Positions 44,265 through 50,756 of a stretch of 64,000 bases of DNA are shown here, one piece after another; position 1 is the first letter of the stretch; each line of letters opens with the position of its first letter. Under the pieces are notes generated by a model. That model did no database searches, was not told the origin of the DNA, and saw only the letters and a list, made by a program, of their open reading frames with translations. This DNA comes from DASRAU01 sp035638075 (lineage in GTDB: Bacteria; Acidobacteriota; Polarisedimenticolia; Gp22-AA2): positions 5,855 through 69,854 of the forward strand of contig DASRAU010000023.1 of NCBI GenBank assembly GCA_035638075.1. Direction: 5' to 3'. Both the position numbers and the translations under genes were made by a program.

Positions 44265-47200
44265 ATGCCCGCGCTCGACCGCGCGAAGACGCTGCAGGCC
44301 GCCGAGAAATACGTGCGCGCCGGCAAGCTCCTCGAAGCGGTGAAGGAATACCAGAAGCTCGTCGACGACAACCCGCGGGACATGAACCTCGTGAACAAGC
44401 TCGGGGATCTGCTCCTGCGCGCGGGCAAGAACCAGGACGCCCTCAAGCAGTTCATGCGCATCGCGGACTTCTTCGCCAAGGACGGGTTCCACCTCAAGGC
44501 GATCGCGATGTACAAGAAGATCTCGAAGATCGACCCCAGCAACCTCGAGTGCCAGCAGCGCCTCGCGACGCTGTACCACGAGCAGGGCCTCGCGACCGAG
44601 GCGAAGAGCGCCTACAAGGCGATCGCCGACACGTACGTCAAGAGCGGCAAGACGCCCGGCGCGACCGAAGCGCTCAAGCGGCTGCTCGAGATCGACCCGG
44701 ACGACGTGAAGAGCCGCATGACGCTCGCCGAGATGCTCGCGCGCAACAACCAGAACGAGGACGCGGCGCTGCAGTACGCCATGGTCGCCCGCGTCGCCGC
44801 CGCGCGCGGCGCCTCCGACGAGGCGGTGGCGGTGGTGCGCCGGGCGATCAAGCTCAGCCCGTCGCACGCCGAGCTGCCGGCGGTGCTCCTTTCGGTCGTG
44901 ACGCGGCTCGACCACGCGCCCTCCGAGCTGGTGCAGGCCGCCGAGGAGATCGCCGGGCACGCGAAGCGCAGCTCCCGCGCCGTGGTCCTGATGGCCGAGG
45001 CGCTGCGCCGCGCCGGGCGCGAGGACGAGGCCGACGAGGCGCTGAAACGCCTGAACGGCGAGTCGCTCGACGACGATCTCGATCTCGAGGCGCTGGTGAT
45101 CGTCGGCCGTTTCCACACGGCGCGCGGCCGCGTGGGCGAGGGCTACGTCTGGATCGAGAAGGCCGTCGATCGCCTGGCCGCCGGAGGCAAGGCGGCGGAG
45201 GCGGCCTCGATGGTGGACGTCTTCCTGCAGTCGCATGGCGACCACCCGGAGGCGCTGCAGAAGCTGTCCGACCTCGCGGCGAAGTCGCAGGACGCCGCCA
45301 CGGAGTTCGACGCGCTGCAGCGGCTGGTCTCGTCGCTCATCGACTCCGGGCATGCCGAACGCGCCCGCGGGCCGATGGAGCGCCTGGCGTCGCTGCGTGC
45401 CGGCGACCCGGCCGTCCTGGAGCTGCAGGAGCGGCTGCGCGGCGGGGGCAAGCCCAAGGCGCCGGCCGCGCCCGCTCCGCCCCCGGTGCCCGCCCCCTCG
45501 CCGCCGCGTCCGGCGGCGTCCGCCGCCGCGCCCTCGCGCGCCGAGAGCGAAGACGAGGAAGCGAGCGAGATCTTCAACCTCGAGGGGGACGAGTCCCTTC
45601 CGGAGATCTCCCTGGCGGAAGAGGACGAGGACGACGGCGAGGTCATCGAGATCGACGCGGACGAGGAGGAGACGCCGGCGCCTGCCGCCGCCCCGGCCAG
45701 GCCGGCCGCGGTCCAGGCCAAGGCGCCGGCTGCATCGCACGCCCAGCCGCATGCCGCGCCGAAGGCCGTGGACCTGTCGCCGGACGACTCCGATGAGCCG
45801 GACTACGGCGGCCCCAAGAGCAAGATCCAGGAGATCCAGGACGCCGACGCCAGCGGCCAGCCGATCGACGAGGAGTTCATCAGCGAGCACCTCACCGAGG
45901 CCGAGGTGTTCGTCAAGTACGGTCTGATGGACAAGGCGCGCGAGCAGCTCCGATCCATCCTGAAGAAATACCCGCGGCACGACGCCGCCCACCTGCGCAT
46001 GAAGGACCTGGCGCTGAGCGAGGGGAACACCGACGCCGCCGTGCGCGAATGCCTCGCCCTCGCGGAGATCCGCCGCGGCGAGGGGAAGAACGACGAGGCG
46101 CGCGAGCTGGTCAACGAGGCGGTGCGCATCGACCCGGACCATCCCGAGCTGCAGAAGCAGGGTGTCGCCGCCGAGCGTCCGGCCGCCCCCCGCGTGGTCC
46201 CTGCCGCCGCGGTCCCGGCTGCCGCGGCCGCGAAGCCGAAGAAGGCCGCGGCCCCGCCGCCTCCTCCGCCGTCGCTGAATCTCGACGACGACGACCTGGA
46301 GATCGACCTCGATCTTCCGGAGGAGCCGCCGGCCGCCGCGCCCGCCCGTCCGCAGAAGGCCGCCGCGCCCGCGCCGGCGCCGGCACCACCGGCCAGGGGC
46401 GCGAAGCCCGCGGCGCCGGACTTCGCGTCGACGACGGCGAAGACCGTCCTGCCGCTGGAGCCCGAGCCCGAGGAGTCCGACGATCTCGACATGCTGCGCG
46501 AGGCGCTCGCGGAGCCGGACAGCGAGAAGCTGGGCGAGGTGGATTTCTACATCGAGCAGGGTCTCGTGGACGAGGCGCGGCAGATCCTCTTCCAACTGCA
46601 GAAGCGCTTCCCCGGCAGCGAGGCGGTCGAGGAGCGGGTGCGACGCCTGGAAGCGCCGGCGGAGACGCCGGCGCACGCCGGTCCTCCGGCCGCCGGCGAG
46701 GACGACGTGGACTTCGAGGTCGAGCAGGCCCTCACCGGCAAGCATCGCCCGATCGCGACCGCCGCCGCCCCGAAGGCGCATCCGCCGGCAAGGGACAAGG
46801 AGCCTCCTCCGCCCGCGAAGGCGGAGGCGAAGAAAGCGGCGCCGGCGCCCGCGCCTCCGCCCGCGGCCGCGCCCAGGGCTGCTCCGGTCCGGCCGGTCTT
46901 CAAGGTGGAAAAGCACGTGGCCGACGCGTCGGGGGACTTCTTCGATCTCGCGGGCGAGCTCGATCGCTCGATGGACGAAGAGCAGGTGAAGAGCGACGCC
47001 ACCGCCAAGGACGCGCTCGACGGGCAGGCGCACACCTTCGAGGACATCTTCGCCGCCTTTCGCAAAGGCGTGGAGCAGCAGGTCGGCTCGGACGACTTCG
47101 ACACGCACTACAACCTCGGCATCGCCTACAAGGAGATGGGGCTGGTGGACGAGGCGATCGGCGAGTTCCAGTTCGCCGCCCGCGACCCGAGCCGCGCGCT

Positions 47201-47477
47201 CGAGTGCTGCGGCATCCTCGGCCTGTGTTTCCGCGACAAGGGCATGCCCGAGCTGGCGCTCAAGTGGTACAAGCGCGGGCTCGACATGCCGGGCCTCGAC
47301 GAGCAGCAGGCGGTCGGCCTGCGCTACGACATGGCCGAGGTGCACCGGGAGCAGGGGGAGTTCGACCAGGCGCTCCGGATGTACACCGAGGTCTTCGGCA
47401 TCGACTCGACCTACCGCGAAGTCGGCAGCCGGATCAAGGAGATGAGGTCCCAGCTCCCGTCTTCCGGCAGGCGCTGA
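44265..47477 (+). CDS. Very large TPR protein with Pro/Ala linkers
   Basis: A 1070-residue soluble protein with no signal peptide. TPR units fill about 1-400 (KYVRAGKLLEAVKEYQKLV, FHLKAIAMYKKISKIDPSN and more), 540-640, 740-800 and 930-1065. They are separated by three long linkers rich in Ala, Pro and acidic residues. This bead-on-string layout suggests a scaffold with several binding modules. Partners are unknown. Similar large TPR proteins accompany type IV pili and polar organisation in other bacteria, which is only an analogy here. It starts four bases after rnhB. Confidence 0.75.
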   Translation: MPALDRAKTLQAAEKYVRAGKLLEAVKEYQKLVDDNPRDMNLVNKLGDLLLRAGKNQDALKQFMRIADFFAKDGFHLKAIAMYKKISKIDPSNLECQQRLATLYHEQGLATEAKSAYKAIADTYVKSGKTPGATEALKRLLEIDPDDVKSRMTLAEMLARNNQNEDAALQYAMVARVAAARGASDEAVAVVRRAIKLSPSHAELPAVLLSVVTRLDHAPSELVQAAEEIAGHAKRSSRAVVLMAEALRRAGREDEADEALKRLNGESLDDDLDLEALVIVGRFHTARGRVGEGYVWIEKAVDRLAAGGKAAEAASMVDVFLQSHGDHPEALQKLSDLAAKSQDAATEFDALQRLVSSLIDSGHAERARGPMERLASLRAGDPAVLELQERLRGGGKPKAPAAPAPPPVPAPSPPRPAASAAAPSRAESEDEEASEIFNLEGDESLPEISLAEEDEDDGEVIEIDADEEETPAPAAAPARPAAVQAKAPAASHAQPHAAPKAVDLSPDDSDEPDYGGPKSKIQEIQDADASGQPIDEEFISEHLTEAEVFVKYGLMDKAREQLRSILKKYPRHDAAHLRMKDLALSEGNTDAAVRECLALAEIRRGEGKNDEARELVNEAVRIDPDHPELQKQGVAAERPAAPRVVPAAAVPAAAAAKPKKAAAPPPPPPSLNLDDDDLEIDLDLPEEPPAAAPARPQKAAAPAPAPAPPARGAKPAAPDFASTTAKTVLPLEPEPEESDDLDMLREALAEPDSEKLGEVDFYIEQGLVDEARQILFQLQKRFPGSEAVEERVRRLEAPAETPAHAGPPAAGEDDVDFEVEQALTGKHRPIATAAAPKAHPPARDKEPPPPAKAEAKKAAPAPAPPPAAAPRAAPVRPVFKVEKHVADASGDFFDLAGELDRSMDEEQVKSDATAKDALDGQAHTFEDIFAAFRKGVEQQVGSDDFDTHYNLGIAYKEMGLVDEAIGEFQFAARDPSRALECCGILGLCFRDKGMPELALKWYKRGLDMPGLDEQQAVGLRYDMAEVHREQGEFDQALRMYTEVFGIDSTYREVGSRIKEMRSQLPSSGRR

Positions 47478-47746
47478 CCATCGGCGGACAGTCCGGACAT
47501 GACCTTCATCCGATTTCCGCGCCAAATCGTCGCGCTGAAGGGTCCTCCTGACCCGCAACTCCGGGTTATGGTCCCGATACCGTGCTGGAAAAGCCATTAC
47601 CGCACAGTGAGTTAGGCGCATGAGGCGCACTTCCTTCCGACTTTCGTTCCGGCGGGCATGTGAATTGCTTGAAGAGCGACGGAACCGAAGCCGTGAGCCA
47701 AGCGTTCACTGCATCGGGCACATGAAGAGGTTGCAAAGGATGCATT

Positions 47747-47881
47747 GGTCGGTCCGTCACGCAAGCCGGATGAGCAGTGACCCACGCAAGACCCCCTGCC
47801 ATCCCAGGAGTACCCACCCTAATAGAGCGAGAGCAATAGATTCGGCGAATACGGCGATGCCGGCGGCGTGACGGACCGACC
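47747..47881. repeat. 135-bp element bounded by 16-bp perfect inverted repeats
   Basis: The left end (47747-47762) is GGTCGGTCCGTCACGC and the right end (47866-47881) is its exact reverse complement. After a 2-versus-1 base internal loop, GCCGG (47765-47769) pairs with CCGGC (47860-47864), making a helix of 21 pairs; U-G and U-A pairs can extend it outward. No clear target-site duplication flanks it. It could be a MITE-like remnant or a structured RNA closed by a long terminal helix. Confidence 0.75.
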
Positions 47882-47925
47882 GAACCTCAGCCCAGGCGAA
47901 GTCAGACAGTAAGCCAGACGAGATC

Positions 47926-47963
47926 AAGACCCGGAGCGCTTCCCAGAGCCTCCGGGTCTTTCG
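47926..47963 (+). terminator. Terminator-like hairpin
   Basis: AAGACCCGGAG (47926-47936) and CTCCGGGTCTT (47950-47960) form a perfect 11-pair stem with a 13-base loop, then TCGCTTT. The stem is strong but the U tract is interrupted. It lies 45 bases after the inverted-repeat element and could end a transcript from it, on either strand. Confidence 0.6.
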
Positions 47964-47996
47964 CTTTGGAGCGTGCCTCCGTCGCGCTCTCCCGCC

Positions 47997-48026
47997 TTGA
48001 CCGTGTGTTCCGGCCTCTGCTAGCAT
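47997..48026 (+). promoter_or_regulatory. Promoter of the aldehyde dehydrogenase operon
   Basis: TTGACC (47997-48002), an 18-base spacer and TAGCAT (48021-48026) preceded by TGC form an extended -10 promoter. Transcription should begin near 48033, within the palindrome that follows. Confidence 0.62.
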
Positions 48027-48030
48027 CGCG

Positions 48031-48046
48031 CTCCAACCAATTGGAG
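48031..48046. promoter_or_regulatory. Palindromic candidate operator
   Basis: CTCCAA-CCAA-TTGGAG is an inverted repeat with six-base arms at the predicted transcription start. A repressor bound here would block the promoter just upstream. The regulator is unknown, and the palindrome could also act in RNA. Confidence 0.45.
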
Positions 48047-48093
48047 CCAAAGGACTTCCCGGGCCATCGCGGAGGCCGGGGAGCCGGGTCGAG

Positions 48094-49638
48094 ATGACGA
48101 CGGCGAAGACCTTCGGCAATCTCATCGACGGCGAGTGGGTCCCGTCGAAAAGCGGCCGCACCTTCACGGATCACAATCCCTCCGACACGCGCCAGATCGT
48201 CGCCACCTTCCCCGATTCGGGCGCCGAGGACATCGCCTCCGCGGTCGAGGCCGCGGCGCGCGCCTTCCGCTCGTGGCGCCTGGTTCCGGCGCCCAAGCGG
48301 GGCGAGATCGTCTTCCGCATGGGGGAGATCCTGGCGCGGCGCAAGGAGGAGCTGGCGCGCGCCATGGCGCTGGAGATGGGCAAGCCCCTGAGCGAGGCGC
48401 GCGGCGACGTCCAGGAAGGGATCGACGTCTGCTTCCACATCGGCGGCGAGGGCCGCCGGCTGCACGGCTTCACGACGCCCTCGGAGCTCCCGGACAAGAC
48501 CTGCTACACCACGCGCCAGCCGGTGGGTGTCTGCGGGCTCATCGCGCCGTGGAACTTCCCGCTGGCGATCCCGTCCTGGAAGCTGATCCCGGCGCTGGTC
48601 TGCGGCAACACCGTCGTGCTCAAGCCGTCGAGCGACGCTCCGCTGCTGGCGTGGCACCTCGCGTCGATCGCGGTCGAGGCCGGGGTGCCGCGTGGCGTCG
48701 TCAACGTCGTGACCGGCACCGGTGCCGCGGCGGGGGAGGCGATCACGCGCCATCCCGGCGTGACGCTCGTGTCGTTCACCGGGTCGTCCGAGACCGGCCG
48801 GCGCGTGGCGATCGCCTGCGCCGAGGGTCACAAGCGCGTGTCGCTCGAGATGGGCGGGAAGAACGCCCTGCTGGTCTGCGACGACGCCGATCTCGATCTC
48901 GCCGTGGACGGCGCGCTGTGGGGTGCGTTCGGGACCGCGGGGCAGCGCTGCACCGCCACCAGCCGCGTCATCGTCGATGGCGCGGTGCACGACGAGTTCG
49001 TGCGGCGCCTGGTGGATCGCGCGCGCGCGCTGCGCGCCGGCGATCCGCTCGACGAGCGCAACGACCTGGGACCGCTGGTCAGCGAGGCGCAGCGCAGGAA
49101 GGTCGAGCAGTACGTCGCCATCGGCCGCGACGAAGGGGCGCGCCTCGCCTGCGGCGGGACGCGGCTCGAGGAGGGGGCGCTGCAGCACGGCTTCTTCTTC
49201 GCGCCGACCGTGTTCACCGGCGTGACGCCGTCGATGCGCATCGCGCGCGAGGAGATCTTCGGCCCGGTCGTGTCGGTGCTCGCGTGCGCCGGGTTCGACG
49301 AGGCGATCCGGATGGCCAACGACACGGTCTACGGCCTGTCCTCGGCGGTCTACACGCGCGACGTCAACCGCGCCTTCCGCGCGGCGCGCGACCTCGAGGC
49401 CGGGATCACCTACATCAACTCCTCCACCATCGGGGCGGAGACGCACCTGCCGTTCGGCGGCACCAAGCAGACCGGCAACGGCCACCGCGAGGGATCGGCG
49501 GCCACCGCCATCGAGATCTTCACCGAGTGGAAGACCGTCTACGTCGATCACTCGGGACGGCTGCAGAAGGCGCAGATCGACAACAATGGACCGGATCGCG
49601 GCGCCTCCGCGCCGCGGCGGGGGGACGCGGCGTCGTGA
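48094..49638 (+). CDS. Aldehyde dehydrogenase family protein
   Basis: A 514-residue NAD(P)-dependent aldehyde dehydrogenase. The catalytic Glu is in LEMGGKNALLV and the Cys in GTAGQRCTATSRVIVDG; PWNFPLAIPSWKLIPAL and EEIFGPVVSV are further signatures. The tail after SAATAIEIFTEWKTVYVDHSG is about 35 residues longer than average. The downstream alanine dehydrogenase suggests amino acid catabolism; semialdehydes from lysine, 4-aminobutyrate or related compounds are plausible substrates, but none can be fixed. Confidence 0.85.
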   Translation: MTTAKTFGNLIDGEWVPSKSGRTFTDHNPSDTRQIVATFPDSGAEDIASAVEAAARAFRSWRLVPAPKRGEIVFRMGEILARRKEELARAMALEMGKPLSEARGDVQEGIDVCFHIGGEGRRLHGFTTPSELPDKTCYTTRQPVGVCGLIAPWNFPLAIPSWKLIPALVCGNTVVLKPSSDAPLLAWHLASIAVEAGVPRGVVNVVTGTGAAAGEAITRHPGVTLVSFTGSSETGRRVAIACAEGHKRVSLEMGGKNALLVCDDADLDLAVDGALWGAFGTAGQRCTATSRVIVDGAVHDEFVRRLVDRARALRAGDPLDERNDLGPLVSEAQRRKVEQYVAIGRDEGARLACGGTRLEEGALQHGFFFAPTVFTGVTPSMRIAREEIFGPVVSVLACAGFDEAIRMANDTVYGLSSAVYTRDVNRAFRAARDLEAGITYINSSTIGAETHLPFGGTKQTGNGHREGSAATAIEIFTEWKTVYVDHSGRLQKAQIDNNGPDRGASAPRRGDAAS

Positions 49639-49640
49639 CC

Positions 49641-50756
49641 ATGCAGATCGGAGTGCCGAAGGAGATCAAGGACAACGAGTACCGCGTCAGCCTCGTGCCC
49701 GCGGGCGTGCGGGCGCTGGTCGAGCACGGCCACCAGGTGCTGGTCCAGGACGGCGCGGGGCTCGGCAGCGGCATCGAGAACGAGGCCTACGAGAAGGCCG
49801 GTGCGGTGATCGTGGCCGACGCGGCCGCCGTCTTCCGCCGCGCCGATCTCGTGGTCAAGGTCAAGGAGCCGCTGGCCGCCGAAACCAGGCTCCTGCGCCG
49901 CGGGCAGATCCTCTTCACCTACCTGCACCTCGCGCCGGCCCCCGAGCTGACGCGCGCGCTCATCGACGGCGGATCCACCGCCATCGCCTACGAGACCATC
50001 ACCGACGCCGAAGGCACGCTGCCGCTGCTGACGCCGATGAGCGAAGTCGCGGGCCGCATGGCGATCCAGGTCGGCGCCTACTTCCTGACCCGGCCGATGG
50101 GCGGGCGCGGCGTGCTGCTCGCGGGCGTGCCCGGCGTGCCGCACGGCGACGTGGTCATCCTCGGCGGCGGGGTGGTCGGGATCAACGCCGCCTTCATGGC
50201 GCTCGGGCTCGGCGCCAAGGTGACGGTGCTCGACCGATCGCTGCCGCGGCTGCGCTACCTCGACGAGATCTTCCGCGGCCAGGTGACCACGGTCTATTCG
50301 ACGACCGCCTACGTCCACGAGGCCGTGCGGCGCGCCGACCTGCTGGTGGGCGCGGTCCTGGTGCCGGGGGCCTCGGCGCCGCGCCTGGTGACGCGCGCGA
50401 TGCTCGGCCACATGAAGAAAGGTTCGGTCATCGTCGACGTGGCCGTGGACCAGGGAGGCTGCATCGAGACGACGCACCCGACGACCCACAGCGACCCGAC
50501 CTACGTCGTGGACGGCGTCGTGCACTACTGCGTCGCCAACATGCCGGGGGCGGTGCCGCGCACCTCGACCTTCGCGCTGACCAACGCCACGCTCCCGTAC
50601 ATCCTGAAGATCGCCGGGAAGGGATTGAAAGACTCCCTGCGTGAGGATGCGACCTTGCGCCCGGGCGTCAACGTCCATGCCGGCAAGGTGACCTGCGAGG
50701 CGGTCGCCAGCTCGCAGGGACTGACCTACACGCCCCTCGAAGCCGCGATCGACTAG
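49641..50756 (+). CDS. ald: Alanine dehydrogenase
   Basis: A 371-residue enzyme that oxidatively deaminates L-alanine to pyruvate with NAD+. The N-terminus MQIGVPKEIKDNEYRVSLVP, the substrate-binding THPTTHSDPTYVVDGVVHYCV and the Rossmann motif VVILGGGVVGINAAFMALGLGA are diagnostic. ATG 49641 gives the exact family N-terminus; GTG 49635 overlaps the previous stop and would add two residues. Its stop overlaps the convergent penicillin-binding protein gene by four bases. Confidence 0.95.
   Translation: MQIGVPKEIKDNEYRVSLVPAGVRALVEHGHQVLVQDGAGLGSGIENEAYEKAGAVIVADAAAVFRRADLVVKVKEPLAAETRLLRRGQILFTYLHLAPAPELTRALIDGGSTAIAYETITDAEGTLPLLTPMSEVAGRMAIQVGAYFLTRPMGGRGVLLAGVPGVPHGDVVILGGGVVGINAAFMALGLGAKVTVLDRSLPRLRYLDEIFRGQVTTVYSTTAYVHEAVRRADLLVGAVLVPGASAPRLVTRAMLGHMKKGSVIVDVAVDQGGCIETTHPTTHSDPTYVVDGVVHYCVANMPGAVPRTSTFALTNATLPYILKIAGKGLKDSLREDATLRPGVNVHAGKVTCEAVASSQGLTYTPLEAAID

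Larger units (their letters stand above)
47478..48093 (+). other. Non-coding, lower-GC intergenic region
   Basis: 616 bases without a convincing gene. Hand count of 47581-47880 gives 177 G/C of 300 (59%), about ten points below the flanking genes. It holds two mutually exclusive short hairpins (47540-47566), a 135-base inverted-repeat element (47747-47881), a terminator-like hairpin (47926-47960), and a promoter with a palindrome (47997-48046). Short open frames exist on both strands, but they lack ribosome-binding sites and recognisable domains. Best read as an RNA gene, a small mobile-element remnant, or both. Confidence 0.7.

Noticed and set aside
44163..47630. 1155-codon minus-strand open frame
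   Set aside because: It is fully antisense to the TPR gene; Val/Leu/Arg-rich content is the usual shadow of Ala/Pro/Glu-rich high-GC coding DNA.
47620..47871. 83-codon plus-strand open frame in the non-coding island
   Set aside because: No ribosome-binding site, no recognisable domain, atypical composition, and it runs through the inverted repeat.
47757..48167. 136-codon minus-strand open frame with a hydrophobic end
   Set aside because: It overlaps the aldehyde dehydrogenase start and its promoter, and reads through the hairpin and the inverted repeat. Likely a chance frame.
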